Notes under the pieces: generated by a model
Database searches by the model: none
Told to the model about the DNA's origin: nothing
Seen by the model: the letters and a program-made list of their open reading frames with translations, nothing else
NCBI GenBank assembly: GCA_035048495.1
Contig: CM068545.1
Span: forward strand, 45,626,450-45,690,449
Direction: 5' to 3'
From: Euptelea pleiosperma
Taxonomy: Eukaryota; Streptophyta; Magnoliopsida; Ranunculales; Eupteleaceae
DNA length: 64,000 nt
Translations under genes and position numbers: made by a program
Part shown: piece by piece, positions 36,605 through 49,099 of the stretch
Layout of the letters: each line of letters opens with the position of its first letter
Numbering within the stretch: the first letter of the stretch is position 1

Positions 36605-39193
36605 GAGTCAAATTACGAGATCCGGTTGCGAAAAAGTCACTTGTTATAAGCTTAGGAGTGTAACGCACAAACTGAGTCCAATTATAGCCATTGATGCACG
36701 AACAGGGCAAACTTGTTCCGACTGTCCCGAATCTTGTTCCAAGTCTTCAAATGTGTTAAAACAATTATAATAGAAGATATTGAGTCAAATTACGAGGTCC
36801 GGTTGTGAAAAAGTCACTAGTTATAAGCTAAGGAATGTAACGCACAAACTGAGTCCAATTAGAGTCATTGACGCACGAATGTGGCAAACTTGTTCCGACA
36901 GTCCCAAATCTTGTTCAACACTTCAAATGTGTTAAAACAATTGTAATACAAGATATTGAGCCAAAATACGAAGTCCGGTTACGAAAAAGTCAGTAATTAT
37001 AGGCTTAGGAATGTAACACCCAAACTGAGTCCAATTAGAGACATTGACGAACGAATGGAGCAAACTTGTTCCGACTGTCCCGAATCTTTTTTCAATAGTT
37101 CAAATGTGTTAAAACAATTGTAATGGAAGATATTGAGTCAAATTACGAGGTCCGGTTGTGCAAAAGTCACTAGTTATAAGCTTGGGAATGTAACGCACAA
37201 ACTGAGTGCAATTGGAGTCATTTACGCACGAATGGGGTAAACTTGTTCCGACAGTCCCTAATCTTGTTCCAACACATCAAATGCGTTAAAACAATTGTAA
37301 TAGAAGATATTGAGTCAAATTACAGATTCCGATTGCGAAAAAGTAAGTAATTATAGGCTTAGGAATGTAACACACAAATTGAGTCCAATTAGAGACATTG
37401 ACGAACGGATGGAGCAAACTTCTTTCGACTGTCCCAAATCTTGTTCATACACTTCAAATGTGTTGAAACAATAGTAATGGAAGAGTTTGAGTCAAATTAC
37501 AGGGTCCGGTTGCGAAAAAGTCACTAGTTATAGGCTTCGGAATGTAACACACAAACTGAGTCCAAATAGAGACATTGACGCACGGATGGAGCAAAATTGT
37601 TACGACTGTCCCGAATCTTTCTCAAACACTTCAAATGTCTTGAAACAATAGTAATTGAAGGGTTTGAGTCAAATTACGATGTCCGGTTGCACAAAAGTCA
37701 CTAGTTATAGGCTTCGGAATGTAACAACCAAACTGAGTCCAATTAGAGTCATTGACGCACGGATGGAACAAACTTTTTTCAACTATCCCGATTCTTGTTC
37801 CAACACTTCAAATGTGTTAAAACAATTATAATAAAAGATATTGAGTCAAATTACGAAGTCCGGTTGTGAAAAAGTCAATAACAAACTTGTTCCGATTGTC
37901 CCGAATCTTGTTCCAACACTTCAAATGTGTTGAAACAATTACAATGGAAGAGATTGAGTCAAATTACGAGGTCCGGTTGTGCAAAACTCACTAGTTATAA
38001 GCTTTGGAATGTGACGCACAAACTGAGTCCAATTAGAGTCATTGATGCACGAATGGGACAAACTTGTTCCTATAGTCCCGAATCTTGTTCTAACACTTCA
38101 AATGTGTTAAAACAATTCTAATAGAAGATATTGAGTGAAATTACGAAGTCTGGTTTCGAAAAAGTCAGTAATTATAGGCTTAGGAATGTAACACCCAATC
38201 TGAGTCCAATTAGAGACATTGACGAACGAATGGAGCAAACTTGTTCCGACTGTCCCGAATCTTTTTTCAACAGTTCAAATGTGTTGAAACAATTGTAATG
38301 GAAGATACTAAGTCAAATTACGAGATCCGGTTGTGCAAATGAAACTAGTTATAAGCTTGGCAATGTAAGGCACAAACTGAGTCCAATTAGGGTCATTGAC
38401 GCACGAATGCGGTAAACCTGTTCCGACAGTCTCGAATCTTGTTCCAACACTTCAAATGTGTTGAAACAATTGTAATAGAAGATATTGAGTCGAATTACTA
38501 AGTCCGATTGCGAAAAAGTAAGTAATTATAGGCTTAGGAATGTAACAAACAAATTCAGTCCAATTAAAGATGTTGACGAACGGATGGAGCAAACTTCTTC
38601 CGACTGTCCTAAATCTTGTTCCAACACTTCAAATGTGTTGAAATAATAGTAATGGAAGAGTTTGAGTCAAATTACGGGGTCCGGTTGCGAAAAAGTCACT
38701 AGTTATAGGCTTCGGAATGTAACACACAAACTGAGTCCAATTAGCGACGTTGACGCACGGATGGAGCAAAATTGTTTCGACTGTCCCGATCTTTTTCAAA
38801 CCCTGCAAATCTGTTGAAACATTAGTAATAGAAGAGTTTGAGTCAAATTACGAGGTCCGGTTGCACAAAAGTCACTATTTATAGGCTTCGGAATGTAACA
38901 AACAAACTGAGTCCAATTAGAGACATTGACGCACGGATGGAGCAAACTTGTTTCGATTGTCCCGAATCTTGTTCCAATACTTTAAATGTGTTGAAACAAT
39001 TGCAATGCAACAGATTGAGTCAAATTACGAGATCCGGTTGCGAAAAAGTCACTTGTTATAAGCTTAGGAGTGTAACGCACAAACTGAGTCCAATTATAGC
39101 CATTGACGCACGAACGGAGCAAACTTGTTCCGACTGTCCCAAATCTTGTTCCAAGTCTTCAAATGTGTTAAAACAATTGTAATAGAAGATATT

Positions 39194-39297
39194 GAGTCAA
39201 ATTACGAGGTCCGGTTGTGAAAAAGTCACTAGTTATATGCTAAGAAATGTTTTTCAAACACTGCAAATGTGTTGAAACATTAGTAATAGAAGAGTTT
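39194..39297 (+). repeat. Second type of truncated monomer (104 bp), unique joint
   Basis: The monomer begins normally through gctaagaaatgt and then jumps to ttttcaaacactgc, losing about 73 bp of the middle. The two sides come from different monomer subtypes. The joint (about 39,250) falls at non-equivalent monomer positions, with only a short T run in common. I saw it once only in the window. Confidence 0.87.
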
Positions 39298-42200
39298 GAG
39301 TCAAATTACGAGGTCCGGTTGCACAAAAGTCACTAGTTATAGGCTTCGGAATGTAACAAACAAATTGAGTCCAATTAGAGACATTGACGAACGGATGGAG
39401 CAAACTTCTTTCGACTGTCCCAAATCTTGTTCATACACTTAAAATGTGTTGAAACAATTGTAATGGAAGATACTAAGTCAAATTACGAGATCCGGTTGTG
39501 CAAATGAAACTAGTTATAAGCTTGGATATGTAACGCACAAATTGAGTCCAATTAGGGTCATTGACGCACGAATGCGGTAAACCTGTTCCGACAGTCCCGA
39601 ATCTTGTTCCAACACTTCAAATGTGTTGAAACAATTGTAGTAGAAGATATTGAGTCAAATTACGAAGTCCGATTGCGAAAAAGTAAGTAATTATAGGCTT
39701 AGGAATGTAACAAACAAATTGAGTCCAATTAAAGACGTTGACGAACGGATGGAGCAAACTTCTTCCGACTGTCCTAAATCTTGTTCCAACACTTCAAATG
39801 TGTTGAAATAATAGTAATGGAAGAGTTTGAGTCAAATTACGGGGTCCGGTTGTGCAAAAGTCACTAGTTATAAGCTTAGGAATGTAACGCACAAACTGAG
39901 TGCAATTGGAGTCATTTACGCACGAATGAGGTAAACTTGTTCCGACAGTCCCTAATCTTGTTCCAACACATCAAATGCGTTAAAACAATTGTAATAGAAG
40001 ATATTGAGTCAAATTACAGATTCCGATTGCGAAAAAGTAAGTAATTATAGGCTTAGGAATGTAACACACAAATTGAGTCCAATTAGAGACATTGACGAAC
40101 GGATGGAGCAAACTTCTTTCGACTGTCCCAAATCTTGTTCATACACTTCAAATGTGTTGAAACAATAGTAATGGAAGAGTTTGAGTCAAATTACGATGTC
40201 CGGTTGCACAAAAGTCACTAGTTATAGGCTTCGGAATGTAACAAACAAACTGAGTCCAATTAGAGACATTGACGCACGGATGGAGCAAACTAGTTTTGAT
40301 TGTCCCGAATCTTGTTCCAAGACTTTAAATGTGTTGAAACAATTGCAATGGAACAGATTGAGTCAAATTACGAGATCCGGTTGCGAAAAAGTCACTTGTT
40401 ATAAGCTTAGGAGTGTAACGCACAAACTGAGTCCAATTATAGCCATTGACGCACGAACGGAGCAAACTTGTTCCGACTGTCCCGAATCTTTTTTCAACAG
40501 TTCAAATGTGTTAAAACAATTGTAATGGAAGATATTGAGTCAAATTACGAGGTCCGGTTGTGCAAAAGTCACTAGTTATAAGCTTGGGAATGTAACGCAC
40601 AAACTGAGTGCGATTGGAGTCATTTACGCACGAATGGGGTAAACTTGTTCCGACAGTCCCTAATCTTGTTCCAACACATCAAATGCATTAAAACAATTGT
40701 AATAGAAGATATTGAGTCAAATTACAGATTCCGATTGCGAAAAAGTAAGTAATTATAGGCTTAGGAATGTAACACACAAATTAAGTCCAATTAGAGACAT
40801 TGACGAACGGATGGAGCAAACTTCTTTCGACTGTCCCAAATTCTTTTCATACACTTCAAATATGTTGAAACAATAGTAATGGAAGAGTTAGAGTCAATTT
40901 ACAGGGTCCGGTTGCGAAAAAGTCACTAGTTATAGGCTTCGGAATGTAACACACAAACTGAGTCCAAATAGAGACATTGACGCACGGATGGAGCAAAACT
41001 GTTGCGACTGTCCCGAATCTTTCTCAAACACTTCAAATGTGTTGAAACAATAGTAATGGAAGAGTTTGAGTCAAATTACAAGGTCCGGTTGCACAAAAGT
41101 CACTAGTTATAGGCTTCGGAATGTAACAAACAAACTGAGTCCAATTAGGGACATTGACGCACGGATGGAGCAAACTTGTTTCGATTGTCCCGAATCTTGT
41201 TCCAAGACATTAAATGTGTTGAAACAATTGCAATGGAACAGATTGAGTCAAATTACGAGATCCGGTTGCGAAAAAGTCACTTGTTATAAGCTTAGGAGTG
41301 TAACGCACAAACTGAGTCCAATTATAGCCATTGACGCACGAACGGAGCAAACTTGTTCCGACTGTCCCGAATCTTGTTCCAAGTCTTCAAATGTGTTAAA
41401 AACAATTGTAATAGAAGATATTGAGTTAAATTACGAGGTCCGGTTGTGAAAAAGTCACTAGTTATAAGCTAAGGAATGTAACGCACAAACTGAGTCCAAT
41501 TAGAGTCATTGACGCACGAATTGGGCAAACTTGTTCCGACAGTCCCGAATCTTGTTCAACACTTCAAATGTGTTAAAACAATTGTAATACAAGATATTGA
41601 GCCAAAATACGAAGTCCGGTTACGAAAAAGTCAGTAATTATATGCTTAGGAATGTAACACCCAAACTGAGTCCAATTAGAGACATTGACGAACAAATGGA
41701 GCAAACTTGTTCCGACTGTCCCGAATCTTTTTTTAACACTTCAAATGTGTTAAAACAATTGTAATGGAAGATATTGAGTCAAATTACGAGGTCCGGTTGT
41801 GCAAAAGTCACTAGTTATAAGCTTGGGAATGTAATGCACAAACTGAGAGCAATTGGAGTCATTTACGCACGAATAGGGTAAACTTGTTCCGACAGTCCCT
41901 AATCTTGTTCCAACACATCAAATGCGTTAAAACAATTGTAATAGAAGATATTGAGTCAAATTACAGATTCCGATTGCGAAAAAGTAAGTAATTATAGGCT
42001 TAGGAATGTAACACACAAATTAAGTCCAATTAGAGACATTGACGAACGGATGGAGCAAACTTCTTTCGACTGTCCCAAATCTTGTTCATACACTTCAAAT
42101 GTGTTGAAACAATAGTAATGGAAGAGTTTGAGTCAAATTACGATGTCCGGTTGCACAAAAGTCACTAGTTATAGCCTTCGGAATGTAACAACAAAACTGA

Positions 42201-43127
42201 GTCCAATTAGAGTCATTGACGCACGGATGGAACAAACTTGTTTCAACTATCCCGATTCTTGTTCCAACACTTCAAATGTGTTAAAACAATTATAATAGAA
42301 GATATTGAGTCAAATTACGAAGTCCGGTTGTGAAAAAGTTAATAACAAACTTGTTCCAATTGTCCCGAATCTTGTTCCAACACTTCAAATGTGTTGAAAC
42401 AATTACAATGGAAGAGATTGAGTCAAATTACGAGGTCCGGTTGTGCAAAACTCACTAGTTATAAGCTTTGGAATGTGACGCACAAACTGAGTCCAATTAG
42501 AGTCATTGATGAACGAATGGGACAAACTTGTTCCTATAGTCCCGAAACTTGTTCTAACACTTCAAATGTGTTAAAACAATTCTAATAGAAGATATTGAGT
42601 GAAATTACGAAGTCTGGTTGCGAAAAAGTCAGTAATTATAGGATTAGGAATGTAACACCCAATCTGAGTCCAATTAGAGACATTGACGAACGAATGGAGC
42701 AAACTTGTTCCGACTGTCCCGAATCTTTTTTCAACAGTTCAAATGTGTTGAAACAATTATAATGGAAGATACTAAGTCAAATTACGAGATCCGGTTGTGC
42801 AAATGAAACTAGTTATAAGCTTGGGAATGTAACGCACAAACTGAGTCCAATTAGGGTCATTGACGCACGAATGCGGTAAACCTGTTCCGACAGTCCCGAA
42901 TCTTGTTCCAACACTTCAAATGTGTTGAAACAATAGTAATGGAAGAGTTTGAGTCAAATTACGGGGTCCGGTTGCGCAAAAGTCACTAGTTATAGGCTTC
43001 GGAATGTAACACACAAACTGAGTCCAATTAGCGACATTGACGCACGGATGGAGCAAAATTGTTTCGACTGTCCCGAATCTTTTTCAAACACTGCAAATGT
43101 GTTGAAACATTAGTAATAGAAGAGTTT

Positions 43128-43658
43128 GAGTCAAATTACGAGGTCCGGTTGCACAAAAGTCACTAGTTATAGGCTTCGGAATGTAACAAACAAACTGAGT
43201 CCAATTAGAGACATTGACGCACGGATGGAGCAAACTTGTTTCGATTGTCCCGAATCTTGTTCCAAGACTTTAAATCTGTTGAAACAATTGCAATGGAATA
43301 GATTGAGTCAAATTACGAGGTCCGGTTGCACAAAAGTCACTAGTTATAGGCTTCGGAATGTAACAAACAAACTGAGTCCAATTAGAGACATTGAAGCACG
43401 GATGGAGCAAACTTGTTTCGATTGTCCCGAATCTTGTTCCAAGACTTTAAATGTGTTGAAACAATTGCAATGGAACAGATTGAGTCAAATTACGAGATCC
43501 GGTTGCGAAAAAGTCACTTGTTATAAGCTTAGGAGTGTAACGCACAAACGGAGTCCAATTATAGCCATTGACGCACGAACGGAGCAAACTTGTTCCGACT
43601 GTCCCGAATCTTGTTCCAAGTCTTCAAATGTGTTAAAACAATTGTAATAGAAGATGTT
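43128..43658 (+). repeat. m9-m9-m1 triplet created by monomer duplication
   Basis: Two m9-type monomers (43,128 and 43,305, both followed by gaggtccggttgcac) stand in direct tandem before m1, whereas other units have one. The boundary carries a shared caatggaatag variant. The same triplet occurs from 51,720, 54,664 and 59,137, so a 177 bp duplication arose once and then spread within larger blocks. Three in-frame 177 bp monomers produce 173-174 codon open frames, which I regard as spurious. Confidence 0.85.
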
Positions 43659-46600
43659 GAGTCAAATTACGAGGTCCGGTTGTGAAAAAGTCACTAGTTA
43701 TAAGCTAAGGAATGTAACGCACAAACTGAGTCCAATTAGAGACATTGACGAACGAATAGAGCAAACTTGTTCCGACTGTCCCGAATCTTTTTTCAACACT
43801 TCAAATGTGTTAAAACAATTGTAATGGAAGATATTGAGTCAAATTACGAGGTCCGGTTGTGCAAAAGTCACTAGTTATAAGCTTGGGAATGTAACGCACA
43901 AACTGAGTGCGATTGGAGTCATTTACGCACGAATGGGGTAAACTTGTTCCGACAGTCCCTAATCTTGTTCCAACACATCAAATCCATTAAAACAATTCTA
44001 ATAGAAGATATTGAGTCAAATTACAGATTCCGATTGCGAAAAAGTAAGTAATTATAGGCTTTGGAATGTAACACACAAATTAAGTCCAATTAGAGACATT
44101 GACGAACGGATGGAGCAAACTTCTTTCGACTGTCCCAAATCTTGTTCATACACTTCAAATATGTTGAAACAATAGTAATGGAAGAGTTTGAGTCAAATTA
44201 CAGGGTCCAGTTGCGAAAAAGTCACTAGTTATAGGCTTCGGAATGTAACACACAAACTGAGTCCAAATAGAGACATTGACGCCCGGATGGAGCAAAATTG
44301 TTGCGACTGTCCCGAATCTTTCTCAAACACTTCAAATGTGTTGAAACAATAGTAATGGAAGAGTTTGAGTCAAATTACGATGTCTGGTTGCACAAAAGTC
44401 ACTAGTTATAGGCTTCGGAATGTAACAAACAAACTGAGTCCAATTAGAGACATTGACGCATGGATGGAGCAAACTTGTTTCGATTGTCCCGAATCTTGTT
44501 CCAAGACTTTAAATGTGTTGAAACAATTGCAATGGAACAGATTGAGTCAAATTATGAGATCCGGTTGCGAAAAAGTCACTTGTTATAAGCTTAGAAGTGT
44601 AACGCACAAACTGAGTCCAATTATAGCCATTGACGCACGAACGGAGCAAACTTGTTCCGACTGTCCCGAATCTTGTTCCAAGTCTTCAAATGTGTTAAAA
44701 CAATTGAAATAGAAGATATTGAGTCAAATTACGAGGTCCGGTTGTGAAAAAGTCACTAGTTATAAGCTAAGGAATGTAACGCACAAACTGAGTCCAATTA
44801 GAGTCATTGACGCACGAATTGGGCAAACTTGTTCCGACAGTCCCGAATCTTGTTCAACACTTCAAATGTGTTAAAACAATTGTAATACAAGATATTGAGC
44901 CAAAATACGAAGTCCGGTTACGAAAAAGTCAGTAATTATAGGCTTAGGAATGTAACACCCAAACTGAGTCCAATTAGAGACATTAACAAACAAATGGAGC
45001 AAACTTGTTCCGACTGTCCCGAATCTTTTTTCAACAGTTCAAATGTGTTAAAACAATTGTAATGCAAGATATTGAGTCAAATTACGAGGTCCGGTTGTGC
45101 AAAAGTCACTAGTTATAAGCTTGGGAATGTAACGCACAAACTGAGTGCAATTGAAGTCATTTACGCACGAATAGGGTAAACTTGTTCCGACAGTCCCTAA
45201 TCTTGTTCCAACACATCAAATGCGTTAAAACAATTGTAATAGAAGATATTGAGTCAAATTACAGATTCCGATTGCGAAAAAGTATGTAATTATAGGCTTA
45301 GGAATGTAACACACAAATTAAGTCCAATTAGAGACATTGACGAACGGATGGAGCAAACTTGTTTCAACTATCCCGATTCTTGTTCCAACACTTCAAATGT
45401 GTTAAAACAATTATAATAGGAGATATTGAGTCAAATTACGAAGTCCGGTTGTGAAAAAGTCAATAACAAACTTGTTCCGATTGTCCCGAATCTTGTTCCA
45501 ACACTTCAAATGTGTTGAAACAATTACAATGGAAGAGATTGAGTCAAATTACGAGGTCCGGTTGTGCAAAACTCACTAGTTATAAGCTTTGGAATGTGAC
45601 GCACAAACTGAGTCCAATTAGAGTCATTGATGAACGAATGGGACAAACTTGTTCCTATAGTCCCGAATCTTGTTTTAACACTTCAAATGTGTTAAAACAA
45701 TTCTAATAGAAGATATTGAGTGAAATTACGAAGTCTGATTGCGAAAAAGTCAGTAATTATAGGATTAGGAATGTAACACCCAATCTGAGTCCAATTAGAG
45801 ACATTGACGAACGAATGGAGCAAACTTGTTCCGACTGTCCCGAATCTTTTTTCAACAGTTGAAATGTGTTGAAACAATTGTAATGGAAGATACTAAGTCA
45901 AATTACGAGATCCGGTTGTGCAAATGAAACTAGTTATAAGCTTGGGAATGTAACGCACAAACTGAGTCCAATTAGGGTCATTGACGCACGAATGCGGTAA
46001 ACCTGTTCCGACAGTCCCGAATCTTGTTCCAACACTTCAAATGTGTTGAAACAATTGTAATAGAAGATATTGAGTCAAATTACGAAGTCCGATTGCGAAA
46101 AGTAAGTAATTATAGGCTTAGGAATGTAACAAACAAATTGAGTCCAATTAAAGACGTTGACGAACGGATGGAGCAAACTTCTTCCGACTGTCCTAAATCT
46201 TGTTCCAACACTTCAAATGTGTTGAAATAATAGTAATGGAAGAGTTTGAGTCAAATTACGGGGTCCGGTTGCGAAAAAGTCACTAGTTATAGGCTTCGGA
46301 ATGTAACACCCAAACTGAGTCCAATTAGCGACATTGACGCATGGATGGAGCAAAATTGTTTCGACTGTCCCGAATCTTTTTCAAACACTGCAAATGTGTT
46401 GAAACATTAGTAATAGAAGAGTTTGAGTCAAATTACGAGGTCCGGTTGCACAAAAGTCACTAGTTATAGGCTTCGGAATGTAACAAACAAACTGAGTCCA
46501 ATTAGAGACATTGACGCACGGATGGAGCAAACTTGTTTCGATTGTCCCGAATCTTGTTCCAAGACTTTAAATGTGTTGAAAAACTTGCAATGGAACAGAT

Positions 46601-49099
46601 TGAGTCAAATTACGAGATCCGGTTGCGAAAAGTCACTTGATATAAGCTTAGGAGTGTAACGCACAAACTGAGTCCAATTATAGCCATTGACGCACGAACG
46701 GAGCAAACTTGTTCCGACTGTCCCGAATCTTGTTCGAAGTCTTCAAATGTGTTAAAACAATTGTAATAAAAGATATTGAGTCAAATTACGAGGTCCGGTT
46801 GTGAAAAAGTCACTAGTTATAAGCTAAGGAATGTAACGCACAAACTGAGTCCAATTAGAGTCATTGACGCACGAATGGGGCAAACTTGTTCCGACAGTCC
46901 CGAATCTTGTTCAACACTTCAAATCTGTTAAAAAAATTGTAATACAAGATATTGAGCCAAAATATGAAGACCGGTTACGAAAAAGTCAGTAATTATAAGC
47001 TTAGGAATGTAACACCGAAACTGACTCCAATTAGAGACATTGACGAACGAATGGAGCAAACTTGTTCCGACAGTCCCGAATCTTGTTCCAACACATCAAA
47101 TGCGTTAAAACAATTGTAATAGAAGATATTGAGTCAAATTACAGATTCCGATTGCGAAAAAGTAAGTAATTATAGGCTTAGGAATGTAACACACAAATTG
47201 AGTCCAATTAGAGACATTGACGAAGGGATGGAGCAAACTTCTTTCGACTATCCCAAATCTTGTTCATACACTTTAAATGTGTTGAAACAATAGTAATGGA
47301 AGAGTTTGAGTCAAATTACAGGGTCCGGTTGCGAAAAAGTCACTAGTTATAGGCTTCGGAATGTAACACACAAACTGAGTCCAAATAGAGACATTGACGC
47401 ACGGATGGAGCAAAATTGTTGCGACTGTCCCGAATCTTTCTCAAACACTTCGAATGTGTTGAAACAATAGTAATGGAAGAGTTTGAGTCAAATTACGATG
47501 TCCGGTTGCACAAAAGTCACTAGTTACAGGCTTCGAAATGTAACAACCAAACTGAGTCCAATTAGAGTCATTGACGCACGGATGGAACAAACTTGTTTCA
47601 ACTATCCCGATTCTTGTTTCAACACTTCAAATGCGTTAAAACAATTATAATAAAATATATCGAGTCAAATTACGAAGTCCGGTTGCGAAAAAGTCTATAA
47701 CAAACTTGTTCCGATTGTTCCGAATCTTGTTCCAACACTTCAAATGTGTTGAAACAATTGCAATGGAAGAGATTGAGTCAAATTACGAGGTCCGGTTGTG
47801 CAAAACTCACTAGTTATAAGCTTTGGAATGTGACGCACAAACTGAGTCCAATTAGAGTCATTGATGCACGAATGGGACAAACTTGTTCCTATAGTCCCGA
47901 ATCTTGTTCTAACACTTCAAATGTGTTAAAACAATTCTAATAGAAGATATTGAGTGAAATTACGAAGTCTGGTTGCGAAAAAGTCGGTAATTATAGGCTT
48001 AGGAATGTAACACCCAATCTGAGTCCAATTAGAGACATTGACGAACGAATGGAGCAAACTTGTTCCGACAGTCCCGAATCTTGTTCCAACACATCAAATG
48101 CTTTAAAACAATTGTAATAGAAGATATTGAGTCAAATTACGGATTCCGATTGCGAAAAAGTAAGTAATTATAGGCTTAGGAATGTAACACACAAATTGAG
48201 TCCAATTAGAGACATTGACGAACGGATGGAGCAAACTTCTTTCAACTGTCCTAAATCTTGTTCATACACTTCAAATGTGTTGAAACAATAGTAATGGAAG
48301 AGTTTGAGTCAAATTACAGGGTCCGGTTGCGAAAAAGTCACTAGTTATATAGGCTTCGGAATGTAACACACAAACTGAGTCCAAATAGAGACATTGACGC
48401 ACGGATGGAGCAAAACTGTTGCGACTGTCCCGAATCTTTCTCAAACACTTCAAATGTGTTGAAACAATAGTAATGGAAGAGTTTGAGTCAAATTACGATG
48501 TCCGGTTGCACAAAAGTCACTAGTTATAGGCTTCGGAATGTAACAAACAAACTGAGTCCAATTAGAGACATTGACGCAGGGATAGAGCAAACTTGTTTCG
48601 ATTGTCCCAAATCTTGTTCCAAGACTTTAAATGTGTTGAAACAATTGCAATGGACCAGATTGAGTGAAATTACGAGATCCGGTTGCGAAAAAGTCACTTG
48701 TTATAAGCTTAGGAGTGTAACGCACAAACTGAGTCCAATTATAGTCATTGACGCACGAACGGAGCAAACTTGTTCCGACTGTCCCGAATCTTGTTCCAAG
48801 TCTTCAAATGTGTTAAAACAATTGTAATAGAAGATATTGAGTCAAATTCCGAGGTCCGGTTGTGAAAAAGTCACTAGTTATAAGCTAAGGAATGTAACGC
48901 ACAAACTGAGTCCAATTAGAGTTATTGACGCACGAATGGGGCAAACTTGTTCCGACAGTCCCGAATCTTATTCAACACTTCAAATGTGTTAAAACAATTG
49001 TAATACAAGATATTGAGCCAAAATACGAAGTCCGGTTACGAAAAAGTCAGCAATTATAGGCTTAGGAATGTAACACCCAAACTGAGTCCAATTAGAGAC

